DNA from: Bacteroidota bacterium | GTDB taxonomy: Bacteria; Bacteroidota; Bacteroidia; Chitinophagales; Chitinophagaceae | Assembly: GCA_013288285.1 (NCBI GenBank) | Contig: JABDCE010000004.1 | Coordinates: 1 to 64,000, forward strand | Direction: 5' to 3' | Length of the DNA: 64,000 nt | Shown: piece after piece, positions 8,177 through 18,084 of the stretch | Position numbering within the stretch: the stretch's first letter is position 1 | Layout of the letters: each line of letters begins with the position of its first letter | Notes under the pieces: model-generated | The model's database searches: none | Seen by the model: the letters and a program-made list of their open reading frames with translations, nothing else | What the model was told of the DNA's origin: nothing | Position numbers and translations under genes: made by a program

Positions 8177-10318
8177 CTATTGTAACTTATACTTAGGGTC
8201 TATTTTCTGCGCTTCAGCTTCGTATTTCTTTGCTGAGTCCATATTGCCCATTGCTCTATAAGTCAGGGCCATATTTATATAGGCCGATGTGTACTTAGGA
8301 TCTATCGATATTGCTTTATGAAGTATATACACTGCTGAATCGTATGTCCTCATACGCATGTACAATAGGCCTATGTTAGTGTAATTATTTACATCAGTAG
8401 GATTTACTTCCGTTGCTTTCTGGCACAGTTCTATAGCTTCCCGGTATTTCTGTTTTCCAAAATACATACCCGCCAGGTCGTTTATGACTACCGAGGTTGC
8501 GTCAAGCTGCAATGCCCGTATATGGTGCGCCACTGACGAGTCGTACTGCCCGTTCCTGAAGTAGGCGTCTCCCAGTTGCGCATGGGCATAACAGTCATTC
8601 GGGTTAATAGCAAGTGATTTAGTCAGCTCAGCTATCGTTTCTTCCCGCATTAGCTTTTGTTTCACCGGGTCTTTTTCCTGCTTGAACACGCAAAGGATAG
8701 TACTGTTGAGCACGCTTACCGAATAGGCCACCTGGTTGCCGGTATAGTCATAAGGGTGACTCCTGAAATTGGTAATGAAGTAATCGGCATGCTCCGGATC
8801 AGTAAATTTTATCCTATCCCTGTCCTCCGGATGCAGTATCAGCAGGTTATTGGCAAGGAGCACCTGGTTCTCACAGTTCACTAATATAGGCCCCGTGGGG
8901 TTAGCGGTTACAAGGTACTCCAGCCCTTGTTTAAAACTACAGCCCCAGTATTCCAGTTCAAAATTCTTACGCAGCGACTCCTTTCCATGAGAGACAAAAT
9001 AATTGAAATAGACTTGCTCAAACGGATGGTTCTGTAGCATGAACAGGCTGGTAAGCGCTACCTCGGCAATGCAAATTCCCTGCACTATCAGCTTATACTT
9101 AGTCTGCACCATTTTATGCAGAAAATAGATGGCCATCAGCACAAACGGGGGGTACACAAAGTACAGATGTCGCCAGTCGTCATAGATCACCGAGTGCATC
9201 AGTATCACGGCCATAATAGGCGCGAAGAAATTAATCAGGTATATCAGGAAATTCCGCTCAGTAGTATTTTGGAAGAAGACAGCTGGCTTTCTGAAGAAAT
9301 CAATCACGATCCAGACGATACCTGCAAACCCCGTCACTAACCATATCTCCGGGTTACTGATCAGGAACCAGGTAGGGAAATAAGTCCATGGGAGCTTGGT
9401 AGCCGGGATAAACTGGCCGTCCATCAGCACACTGCCTTTCCACATAAAGTGAGACATGGCGCTGAAAGACTCAAAGAAATACTGTATCGGGTGTTTCCAT
9501 AAGTAAGGCCATCCCAGGTACAGCATTAAACAAAAACCGAGGGAAAATAAAAGAATACTGAGCAGGTTCTTTTTTACGTTTTCCTTCTTCGCAAGGGTCG
9601 AGATCAGGTCGATGGCCATAAAAAACAGGATAACCCCGCCCAGCAATACACCCATGATACGTATGCTCGTGGCATACCCGGCAAACAGGCCTGCGATGAG
9701 AAATAGCTTCGGCTTGTTCTTTTCAAATGCTGCCTGGCAGTAGGTAAGCGTTATCGTGATCATACACATGAACGGAATATCCTTACTGTTGAAAAAAGAG
9801 TGTGCATACAGCCTCGGCGCTAATACGAGCATAATAAATGCCATGGACGCTAAAAAACGGTTCTTGAACAGTCGCACAATAAGCACGTAGGCAGACAGCG
9901 CGCTCACAAGGAACAAAACATTAGTCACCAGGTGCCGCATCAGGTATATATCCCTGGAGTCAGTCAGGCCCATTATTTTTTCAAAGATCACCAGTAGCAG
10001 TTCATATCCCGCACCATGATTATCTGAAAATGTATTGAACAGTTCATGGCTACCGTTAAAAATGTAGTCATAACTAAGTACACCGGGCATTCTTTGGTAG
10101 GGTTCATCCCAGCATATACCATAATCCTGGTAGGTACACAGGCAAACAATAAAGAATATAAAAAACAGTGTCAGCCCGGGCAAGTAAGGCGTCAACCCGG
10201 GCCACTTCGATAGTTCTAAATTAAAAGAGGCCTTCTTAGCGTCCTGAGGTTTTGGAGTGCTTGGTTTACTTTGCGGAACCGGATTCTGAACAGGCTTTTT
10301 ATTTTGCTTATTCGCCAT
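8177..10318 (-). CDS. GT39/PMT-like glycosyltransferase core fused to C-terminal TPRs
   Basis: 713 aa; multipass; early DYGICWDEPYQRMPG acidic loop typical of GT-C enzymes; HSFFNSKDIPFM; C-terminal TPRs similar to the neighbours. Confidence 0.75.
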   Translation of the reverse strand: MANKQNKKPVQNPVPQSKPSTPKPQDAKKASFNLELSKWPGLTPYLPGLTLFFIFFIVCLCTYQDYGICWDEPYQRMPGVLSYDYIFNGSHELFNTFSDNHGAGYELLLVIFEKIMGLTDSRDIYLMRHLVTNVLFLVSALSAYVLIVRLFKNRFLASMAFIMLVLAPRLYAHSFFNSKDIPFMCMITITLTYCQAAFEKNKPKLFLIAGLFAGYATSIRIMGVLLGGVILFFMAIDLISTLAKKENVKKNLLSILLFSLGFCLMLYLGWPYLWKHPIQYFFESFSAMSHFMWKGSVLMDGQFIPATKLPWTYFPTWFLISNPEIWLVTGFAGIVWIVIDFFRKPAVFFQNTTERNFLIYLINFFAPIMAVILMHSVIYDDWRHLYFVYPPFVLMAIYFLHKMVQTKYKLIVQGICIAEVALTSLFMLQNHPFEQVYFNYFVSHGKESLRKNFELEYWGCSFKQGLEYLVTANPTGPILVNCENQVLLANNLLILHPEDRDRIKFTDPEHADYFITNFRSHPYDYTGNQVAYSVSVLNSTILCVFKQEKDPVKQKLMREETIAELTKSLAINPNDCYAHAQLGDAYFRNGQYDSSVAHHIRALQLDATSVVINDLAGMYFGKQKYREAIELCQKATEVNPTDVNNYTNIGLLYMRMRTYDSAVYILHKAISIDPKYTSAYINMALTYRAMGNMDSAKKYEAEAQKIDPKYKLQ

Positions 10319-10486
10319 TATTTATTTTGCTTGCAGCCTTTATTAATAATGGTGAAAAATAAGACTTTTTTCCTGTTTAGTGAATCGGCCAACCGAATTT
10401 GACCAATTATTATTAAGATAACAATAACAGGTTAATGATCAGAACATTAGAACAATTAGAAATAAAGCAGTAGTTTTATTTCTGTT

Positions 10487-10975
10487 ATGAAGCGGTTTAC
10501 TCCATTCTATGCATTTTGCGCTATCATTTTGCTTGCAGGTTGCGACCTGTCTAAGTACCCTATTGATGCAACGCCGCAGGTGAAAGTAGACAACCGGTTG
10601 CTGGGGTCATGGTCGGAGAAAAAAAATGAGCCTCTTACTATTGCTGTTATTGTTAAAAAAGCCGATGAGTACAAATACACGATCATAACGTACGACAAGA
10701 AAAAGAAGGATCAGCAGGTATTAACGGCTTTTATGTCGGATGTTGATAAATCCAGCTTTCTGAATGTTTATGGTAAAAATGACTCTGCGGACGGTTACCT
10801 TTTCCTTAGGATACTGGACATAAATGCTGCTGCAAACAAAATTACCGTTGCAACCGTATCAGACACTATGATGCAATACCTCAAAAGCGCACCGGAAACA
10901 CGGGCTTATGTGCAGAAGCATATGAATGAGCGTAGTTTTTATAGCGATACGGGGTATTTGTATAAAGCGAAGTGA
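10487..10975 (+). CDS. small predicted lipoprotein
   Basis: MKRFTPFYAFCAIILLAGC lipobox; 162 aa; similar to the next gene. Confidence 0.75.
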   Translation: MKRFTPFYAFCAIILLAGCDLSKYPIDATPQVKVDNRLLGSWSEKKNEPLTIAVIVKKADEYKYTIITYDKKKKDQQVLTAFMSDVDKSSFLNVYGKNDSADGYLFLRILDINAAANKITVATVSDTMMQYLKSAPETRAYVQKHMNERSFYSDTGYLYKAK

Positions 10976-11037
10976 TCCGGCATTTGTGAAATTTTCAAAA
11001 ATTGAATTAAATTGTAACTTTATTTTAAATCAAGACT

Positions 11038-11544
11038 ATGACGCGTTTTCTTCAATATAGTATTGCCGTATTGTGTGTGGTGCTTCTTTTCAGTTGCAAC
11101 AGGGTTTCCAGGTTTCCTATAGATGATCCTGCAAGGGTGAAAATTGACAATACCCTCCTGGGAAAATGGATGCTCAAAGAAGATACGTCACGGACCAACT
11201 ACTTTATTGTTAAGAAAAAGGACGATTTCAAATATGCTATCACTTATATGAACGAAGGTGGTACGCATATCCAATACGAAGATTTTACCGCGTTCATCTC
11301 TAAGGTGGGCAGTAGCCGTTTCCTTAATGTACAGTATTACTACAAAGACGTACAGGGGTACTTCTTCCTGAAACTTGTAGACATAAATGAAGCAGGTGAT
11401 GAGATCGTCACGGCTACAGTGGCAGACAGTACTATGCTGGAGATCACAGTGCCTGCTGAAGTACGCGCACGTATAACCAGGAATGTAAACAATCCTGCCT
11501 TTTTTGCAGATACCGCTCACTTTTACAAGATAAAAGGTTTTTAG
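11038..11544 (+). CDS. small predicted lipoprotein, paralogue of the preceding gene
   Basis: MTRFLQYSIAVLCVVLLFSC lipobox; shared RFPID..VKIDNTLLGKW and DINEAGDEIVTATVADSTM blocks. Confidence 0.75.
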   Translation: MTRFLQYSIAVLCVVLLFSCNRVSRFPIDDPARVKIDNTLLGKWMLKEDTSRTNYFIVKKKDDFKYAITYMNEGGTHIQYEDFTAFISKVGSSRFLNVQYYYKDVQGYFFLKLVDINEAGDEIVTATVADSTMLEITVPAEVRARITRNVNNPAFFADTAHFYKIKGF

Positions 11545-11576
11545 GCTGATACCGGCATTCCCAGGCGCTCCGCTGT

Positions 11577-14198
11577 TTAAGCAGCGGAGCCGTTCATCAC
11601 TTCATTGCGCATTACCACTACACCGTCAAATACATCTATCAGCACCGGTTTTGACTTGTCTATTTCGCCACCTATTATCTTTTTGCTCAGCATATTGATG
11701 ATGTCTTTCTGGATCACTCTTTTCAGCGGACGTGCGCCATATTGTGGGTCAAATCCGCGGTCAACAAGGTAGTCCAGCGCGTAATCAGTGAATTGCAGGT
11801 CTATGTTTTGAGTCAGCAATTGTTTCTGCAGCAGTTCCAGTTGTATCCTTATGATGCCCTTTATTTCCTTCCTCATCAACGGGTGGAACATGATCACATC
11901 ATCTATCCTGTTCAGGAATTCCGGGCGCATCGACTGGCGCAGTACTTCCATTACCTGCTCCTTGGTGGCGTCTACCACATCATCTATATTCTTGTCTTTC
12001 AGATCGGCAAAGTTTTCCTGGATGATGAGGCTGCCCATATTGCTGGTCATAATGATGATGGTATTCTTAAAGTTGACCACTCGACCTTTGTTGTCCGTCA
12101 GCCGGCCATCATCAAGCACCTGCAATAATATGTTGAATACATCTGGGTGCGCTTTCTCTATCTCGTCCAGCAATATTACTGAATAAGGCTTCCTGCGAAC
12201 GGCTTCTGTAAGCTGCCCACCTTCGTCATAACCCACATATCCCGGAGGAGCGCCTACCAACCGGCTTACGCTGTGTTTCTCCTGGTATTCACTCATGTCT
12301 ATACGGGTCATCATACTTTCATCATCAAACAAGATCTCCGCCAGGGCTTTCGCCAGTTCTGTCTTGCCCACTCCGGTAGTACCCAGGAATATAAACGAGC
12401 CTATTGGTTTGCGCGGATCCTGCAACCCTGCGCGGCCCCGCCTGATGGCGTCAGATACGGCTACAATGGCTTCTTCCTGGCCTACTACACGTTTGTGCAG
12501 TTCTTCTTCCAGGTGCAATAATTTTTCGCGCTCGCCCTGCAGCATCCGCTGCACAGGTATGCCTGTAGCTTTCGCCACATTTTCGGCTATATCTTCAGCA
12601 TCCACCTCCTCTTTCAGCAGGCGTTTGTGCTGGCTGTCCATTTCATTCAGCTCTTTCGATAAGGTATCTATTACAGCTTCCTCCTGCTGCACTTTTCCAT
12701 ATCGTATCTCCGCTACGCGGCCATAGTTGCCTTCACGTTCTGCCTGCTCGGCTTCCAGTTTCAGGTGTTCTATGTTGTTTTTAGCCTTATTTATTTTATC
12801 TACAATTTCTTTTTCTTCCAGCCATTTCGATTTTAATGTATCGCGCTCTATGGTCAGCATAGATATTTCCTGTCCCAGTTCTTTCAGTTTTACATCGTCC
12901 TTCTCGCGTTTTATAGCTTCACGCTCTATCTCCAGTTGACGAATCCTGCGTTCCAGTTCATCCAGCGCTTCCGGCATAGAGTTCAGTTCCAGCTTTAGTT
13001 TTGCTGCACTTTCGTCTATCAGGTCTATAGCCTTATCCGGCAAGAAACGGTCTGACATATAGCGGCTTGACAATTCCACGGCTGCTATTATCGCCTCGTC
13101 TTTTATGCGTACCTGGTGGTGGCTCTCATAGCGGTCTTTCAGTCCTCTCAATATGGATATGGCGTCTTCCTGCGATGGCTCATCTACCAGCACCTTCTGA
13201 AAGCGACGTTCCAGGGCTTTATCTTTTTCAAAGTACTTCTGGTATTCATTGAGCGTTGTAGCGCCAATAGCACGCAGCTCGCCACGGGCAAGGGCAGGTT
13301 TCAGTATGTTAGCCGCATCCATTGCGCCTTCCATCGCACCGGCGCCCACCAGCGTATGTATCTCGTCTATGAACAGGATCACAGCGCCATCACTTTCTGC
13401 CACTTCCTTGATCACAGATTTTAACCGTTCTTCGAATTCTCCCCTGTACTTGGCACCCGCCATCAGTGCGCCCATATCCAGCGAAAAGATCACCCTGGAT
13501 TTGAGGTTATCCGGCACGTCTCCGTTAATGATACGGTGCGCCAGACCTTCCACAATTGCGGTCTTACCCACACCCGGCTCACCAACCAATATCGGGTTGT
13601 TCTTGGAGCGTCGGGACAATATATGCAGTGTACGCCGTATCTCTTCATCCCTGCCTATTACCGGGTCCAGCTTACCATTCCTGGCCAGTTCATTCAGGTT
13701 TTTGGCATAGCGCTGTAGTGAGTTGTATTGCTGGTCAGATGTCTGTGAGTTCACCGTATTACCCTTACGCAATTCTTTGATTGCGGCTGCAAGGCCTTTT
13801 TCTGTAAGACCCGCATCCTTCAATAGTTTGCTGGTATCATCGTTTACCTGCAGCAAGCCTATGAGCATATGCTCTGGCGTCACAAATTCATCGCCAAACG
13901 TTTTCAATACATTGGCCGTTTTCAATAAGGCATTGTTGGCATCACGGCCTATATTTTGTGCCGGCTCGCCACCCTGTAGCTTGGGCATGCGGCTTATCTG
14001 CTCCTGTAGTTTGGTCTCTACAAAGCTTACGTTCACATTGTTTTTCTTCAGCAGGTAGCCAATAGGGCCCTCAGTATCGTTGAGTAAGGCTTTTAAAATG
14101 TGCGCAGTTTCTATGCTCGGGCTTTGGTCATTAAATGCCAGTTGCTGTGCCTGCTGCACTATCTCCTGTGCCTTGATGGTAAAATTATTTAGATTCAT
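11577..14198 (-). CDS. clpB: ATP-dependent disaggregase ClpB
   Basis: 873 aa; two AAA+ modules ([34 protein letters not shown]), middle coiled coil, [10 protein letters not shown]. Confidence 0.97.
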   Translation of the reverse strand: MNLNNFTIKAQEIVQQAQQLAFNDQSPSIETAHILKALLNDTEGPIGYLLKKNNVNVSFVETKLQEQISRMPKLQGGEPAQNIGRDANNALLKTANVLKTFGDEFVTPEHMLIGLLQVNDDTSKLLKDAGLTEKGLAAAIKELRKGNTVNSQTSDQQYNSLQRYAKNLNELARNGKLDPVIGRDEEIRRTLHILSRRSKNNPILVGEPGVGKTAIVEGLAHRIINGDVPDNLKSRVIFSLDMGALMAGAKYRGEFEERLKSVIKEVAESDGAVILFIDEIHTLVGAGAMEGAMDAANILKPALARGELRAIGATTLNEYQKYFEKDKALERRFQKVLVDEPSQEDAISILRGLKDRYESHHQVRIKDEAIIAAVELSSRYMSDRFLPDKAIDLIDESAAKLKLELNSMPEALDELERRIRQLEIEREAIKREKDDVKLKELGQEISMLTIERDTLKSKWLEEKEIVDKINKAKNNIEHLKLEAEQAEREGNYGRVAEIRYGKVQQEEAVIDTLSKELNEMDSQHKRLLKEEVDAEDIAENVAKATGIPVQRMLQGEREKLLHLEEELHKRVVGQEEAIVAVSDAIRRGRAGLQDPRKPIGSFIFLGTTGVGKTELAKALAEILFDDESMMTRIDMSEYQEKHSVSRLVGAPPGYVGYDEGGQLTEAVRRKPYSVILLDEIEKAHPDVFNILLQVLDDGRLTDNKGRVVNFKNTIIIMTSNMGSLIIQENFADLKDKNIDDVVDATKEQVMEVLRQSMRPEFLNRIDDVIMFHPLMRKEIKGIIRIQLELLQKQLLTQNIDLQFTDYALDYLVDRGFDPQYGARPLKRVIQKDIINMLSKKIIGGEIDKSKPVLIDVFDGVVVMRNEVMNGSAA

Positions 14199-14431
14199 AT
14201 GGTTGTTTGTTCAGTGCAAAGGTCCATTACCAGCCATCAAATGTCAATGATTATGGTCAGCTTGTAGTGGATCATAATTATACCCATAAAAAGCGTTCCA
14301 AAGTAATTATACTGAAATTTTGGCATGTAAAATCGCGCCTTCCCGACAGTATGGCTTAAATGTTGGTGGCTAACTGAAAGAATTGCAGGCAATTACCGTT
14401 CTGAAAGTGGTAGTGAACCTTACTATTCTGG

Positions 14432-15700
14432 TCAGCAAATAAGCTCCGCGAACTCAACCGATTTAATTTCCTTTTTCTCCGGCTGGTAACCGTCAATGAT
14501 GCCATCGGGATATAGAATAATGGAGACATCTGGTTGTTTCCACCACAGATCGCTTACCAGTTCGCTGAAATGAATGATGCCGGTAACATGACAGCGGTGC
14601 TCATTGCTGCTCCATTCCAGTATCTTGTCAAAACGTTCATGGGGTACTTGCAGCAACCCTTTGAAACTGATGCACACCTTTATGTAGAAGTCATTGCTAA
14701 GTAAGGAAGGCGTTTGGTAGCGTAGCTTTTTATATTCATACCGGTAATGGTAACGCAGCGCGGATAGATCGCTCAGTACTGCCGATGCCGTAGGAAAGCC
14801 GCCTGCGCCCTTGCCGTAAAAAAATTGCTTATCAGCCAGGCTGCTCTCAATGATCACACCATTGTATTCGTTCTTAACGGTAGATAGCTGGCTGTTCTTT
14901 TTTATAAATTGGGGGAGCACAAAGGCCGCAATATTCCCGTCATCCAGCTTCCTTGCCTGTGCCACAAGTTTTATCTCATAACCTTTTTCCTTAGCAAATA
15001 CGGCGTCGCTGCTGTGCAGGTTGTGTATGCCGGTATGCACAACCGTATGCGGTGGGGTAATGATGCCGTATGCATGGGCCAGCAGTATACTCAGCTTATT
15101 TACGGCATCTATACCCTGCACATCAAGAGACGGGTCGCTTTCTGCAAAACCTGCTTCCTGTGCCTGTCGCAGCGCCGTCTCAAAGCTGATATGTTCTTCC
15201 GATACTTTGGTGAGTATGTAGTTGGTCGATCCGTTTACAATTCCATTGATGCCTTGCAGCAGGTCGTTGTCATAATACTCTTCCAGGTTGCGTATCACGG
15301 GTATGCTGGCACAGCAGGCAGCTTCGTAGAGGAAGGGCACATCATGGGTTGATTGTAAAGCTATCAGTTCCTCCAGGTGTTCCGCTATCATCCGCTTATT
15401 GGCACTCACTACTGCTTTCTTACCTGCCAATGCTTTCGACACAATGCGATAAGCCGCGTTCGCATCATCTATCAGCTCCACGATCACATTAATTTCCGGA
15501 TCGTTAAGTAACAGGTCTGCGTCGGTAGTAAACAATTCACTCGGGGCATTCCGTTCCTTATCTGCCTGCCTGATGCAGACTTTTTTTATCTGCGCATTCA
15601 GAGTTGGCGTATGTGCCAGTACTTTGTATAATCCTTCTCCTACTACGCCGAAGCCGAAGAGGCCAATGGTCAATTTTGTTTGCTGATCTTGTATAGACAT
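14432..15700 (-). CDS. hom: homoserine dehydrogenase
   Basis: IGLFGFGVVGEGLYKVL, VVSANKRMIAEH, NGIVNGSTNYILTK, GFAESDPSLDVQGIDAVNKLSIL. ATG at 15700 (MSIQDQQ) preferred over the longer ORF start at 15742. Confidence 0.93.
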   Translation of the reverse strand: MSIQDQQTKLTIGLFGFGVVGEGLYKVLAHTPTLNAQIKKVCIRQADKERNAPSELFTTDADLLLNDPEINVIVELIDDANAAYRIVSKALAGKKAVVSANKRMIAEHLEELIALQSTHDVPFLYEAACCASIPVIRNLEEYYDNDLLQGINGIVNGSTNYILTKVSEEHISFETALRQAQEAGFAESDPSLDVQGIDAVNKLSILLAHAYGIITPPHTVVHTGIHNLHSSDAVFAKEKGYEIKLVAQARKLDDGNIAAFVLPQFIKKNSQLSTVKNEYNGVIIESSLADKQFFYGKGAGGFPTASAVLSDLSALRYHYRYEYKKLRYQTPSLLSNDFYIKVCISFKGLLQVPHERFDKILEWSSNEHRCHVTGIIHFSELVSDLWWKQPDVSIILYPDGIIDGYQPEKKEIKSVEFAELIC

Positions 15701-15751
15701 GTTTTCGTGATTTAAAATGTTAGAAATTAAGAGTATCCGCACGACTACTGG

Positions 15752-16927
15752 TCAGTTGATGGAAGCGAACCGCGTCTGGCTGATGGTCACTTTATCCAGT
15801 GCCTGGCTTATGTCCTGCACCAGGTCGGCTACATGCTCCAGGCCTACGCTCAGGCGTATGAGACTATCTGCCACACCTGCTGCCTGCCGTTGTGCTGCCG
15901 GTATGCTTTTGTGGGTCATAGTGGCCGGGTGGCACAGCAGGCTTTTCACGCCGCCCAGGCTTTCCGCCAGTTTGAAGAGTTCCGTACTGCACACCACTTC
16001 TTTTGCCGCTTCCGCTGTATCCTGTTTAAGTTTGAAGGAAACAATGCCGCCAAACCCACTCTGCTGCTTAGCCGCAATATCATGGTTATGATGCGTGGCC
16101 AGGCCGGGATAATATACCTGCTCTACAGCGGGGTGCGTTTGCAGGAATTCTGCTACCACCAGCGCATTCCGGGAGTGCTCATTTACCCGCAGGTACAGCG
16201 TTTCCACCCCACGTATCACCAGCCAGCTATCATGTGGCGATAGTATAGCCCCACTCGCATTCTGGATGAATTTGATCTTGTCGCCCAGTTCCTGAGTCTT
16301 GCATACTACTACTCCGGCAATCAGGTCGCTATGGCCGCCCAGGTACTTGGTAGCACTGTGTACCACTATGTCGGCTCCCAGCTTTATAGGTTGTTGTAAG
16401 GCCGGGGATGCGAAGGTGTTGTCTACACACAGCAAGGCTCCGTTCTGTTTGGCTATCTTGGCAATTGCTTCAATATCGCTGATCTTCAGCGTAGGGTTAG
16501 TGGGCGTCTCCAGCCATACCAGCTTTGTTTTGGGGGTGATGGCGTCCAGCACATTCACCACATCGGTGGTATCCACATAGTTTACCGTGATGCCGAACTT
16601 GGCGTAAATATGTGTGAACAACCGGAACGCGCCGCCGTAAATGTCGTCTACAGCAAGTATCTCGTCACCGCTCTCCAGCAGTTTTACTACTGCATCTATG
16701 GCTGCCAGCCCACTGGCAAATGCAGATGCAGCTTTACCATCTTCCAGTTCTGCTACTATCTTTTCCAGTGCCGCCCTTGTAGGGTTGTTACTGCGGGCGT
16801 AGTCATAGCCTTTATGCTCGCCGGGAGCGTCCTGTACGAATGTTGACGTCTGGTAAATGGGCACCGATATGGAACCTGTCAATGGGTCAACCGGGATGCT
16901 GTGTATCAGTTTGGTTGCGTTGCTCAT
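15752..16927 (-). CDS. Cys/Met metabolism PLP-dependent enzyme (cystathionine gamma-synthase/lyase-like)
   Basis: YDYARSNNPTRAALE, HSATKYLGGHSD PLP-lysine motif, RLSVGLEHVADLVQD. Confidence 0.93.
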   Translation of the reverse strand: MSNATKLIHSIPVDPLTGSISVPIYQTSTFVQDAPGEHKGYDYARSNNPTRAALEKIVAELEDGKAASAFASGLAAIDAVVKLLESGDEILAVDDIYGGAFRLFTHIYAKFGITVNYVDTTDVVNVLDAITPKTKLVWLETPTNPTLKISDIEAIAKIAKQNGALLCVDNTFASPALQQPIKLGADIVVHSATKYLGGHSDLIAGVVVCKTQELGDKIKFIQNASGAILSPHDSWLVIRGVETLYLRVNEHSRNALVVAEFLQTHPAVEQVYYPGLATHHNHDIAAKQQSGFGGIVSFKLKQDTAEAAKEVVCSTELFKLAESLGGVKSLLCHPATMTHKSIPAAQRQAAGVADSLIRLSVGLEHVADLVQDISQALDKVTISQTRFASIN

Positions 16928-17037
16928 CTTTCTTTAGTTTTAAATGGTTATAAAATGTTTCAAAATTCTATAGACCACTTAACAAGAAGGATTACCGGCG
17001 CAGCAATTTCGTTTCCACATGCTCGAGTTAGCGGAAA

Positions 17038-17070
17038 TAAAAAAGCTCCACCGATAAATCAGAGGAGCTT
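17038..17070 (-). terminator. intrinsic terminator downstream of the SAM-I aptamer
   Basis: Minus strand AAGCTCC-TCTGATTTATCGGT-GGAGCTTTTTTA, between the aptamer and the PLP gene start. Confidence 0.8.
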
Positions 17071-17116
17071 GAGTATTTGAATTCCTTAAAGGAAGATCAG
17101 CAACTATTGCGTCTGA

Positions 17117-17227
17117 CTTATCTGTCCCAACTTTCGTTGAGATGGAATTAGCACCAGTTTTCCGCCTGCCGGCGGAAGAGGTTGCTAAGGCTTCACAGGG
17201 CCATGACCCTCTGCCTTTCTTGATAAG
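17117..17227 (-). ncRNA. SAM-I (S-box) riboswitch aptamer
   Basis: Minus strand CTTATCAAGAAAGGCAGAGGGTCATGGCCCTGTGAAGCCTTAGCAACC...GGTGCTAATTCC...GGGACAGATAAG: P1 closure, core and conserved blocks all present. Confidence 0.96.
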
Positions 17228-17417
17228 TGATTGTAAAGAACTGGACGCAAAGGTAAGTGCATGCAATCCAATTTTCCAAAAAAATAGCAAAGAAATTATT
17301 TTTGGAAGGTCGAGCATCTGGCTCGAATAAGCCTTGATAGCGCATAATGCCGTGAGGAATGATGACGTTACCTTTGAGCAATAATTTGTAACCGTTGAAA
17401 AATAATTTATTGCACCT

Positions 17418-18068
17418 ATGCCGGTATACCTGCTTGACGAGTCGCTGTGGTTTCCTCCTGTAGAGGAGGCCCTGCCCGACGGCCTGCTTGCTGCCGGTGG
17501 AGACTTAAGTGTGGAGCGGCTTTTGCTGGCGTACCATGGCGGCATCTTTCCATGGTTCAATGAGGACGAGATACCGCTTTGGTGGTCGCCTGATCCGCGA
17601 TTTGTGCTGTTCCCGGATGAACTGAAGGTGAGTAAAAGTATGCAGCAGATCATAAAAAGTGAGGCGTTTGAATTCAGGAGTGATACAGCTTTTGAAGAGG
17701 TGATTGCCAACTGCGCAGCTATACCGCGAAAGGGCATGGATGGCACATGGATAAGCGGTGATGTAATGAACGCGTACATAGAATTACATCGCTTAGGGTA
17801 TGCGCATAGTGCAGAGGCGTGGTCTGAGGGCAGATTAGTAGGCGGGCTGTACGGCATAAAGTTGGGCAATATATTTTTCGGAGAGAGCATGTTCAGTACG
17901 AAAAGCAATGCAAGTAAGTTCGTATTCATCACCTGGGTAGGCCGGTTGAAGGAGAGAGGTGTAAGGCTTATTGACTGCCAGGTGCATACACAACACCTGG
18001 AGAGTCTTGGCGCCAGGATGATCAGTCGTGAGTCTTTTATGAAAATGCTTAGGGAGTACATAAGTTAA
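17418..18068 (+). CDS. aat: leucyl/phenylalanyl-tRNA--protein transferase
   Basis: FPPVEEALPDGLLAAGGDLSVERLLLAYHGGIFPWF, WWSPDPRFVLFPDELKVSKSM, FGESMFS. Confidence 0.96.
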   Translation: MPVYLLDESLWFPPVEEALPDGLLAAGGDLSVERLLLAYHGGIFPWFNEDEIPLWWSPDPRFVLFPDELKVSKSMQQIIKSEAFEFRSDTAFEEVIANCAAIPRKGMDGTWISGDVMNAYIELHRLGYAHSAEAWSEGRLVGGLYGIKLGNIFFGESMFSTKSNASKFVFITWVGRLKERGVRLIDCQVHTQHLESLGARMISRESFMKMLREYIS

Positions 18069-18084
18069 ATGGTAATTTAGCAGG

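Noticed and set aside
16979-18061. Minus-strand 360-aa ORF
   Set aside because: Antisense to aat and covers the SAM-I riboswitch and its terminator; low-complexity S/L-rich translation.
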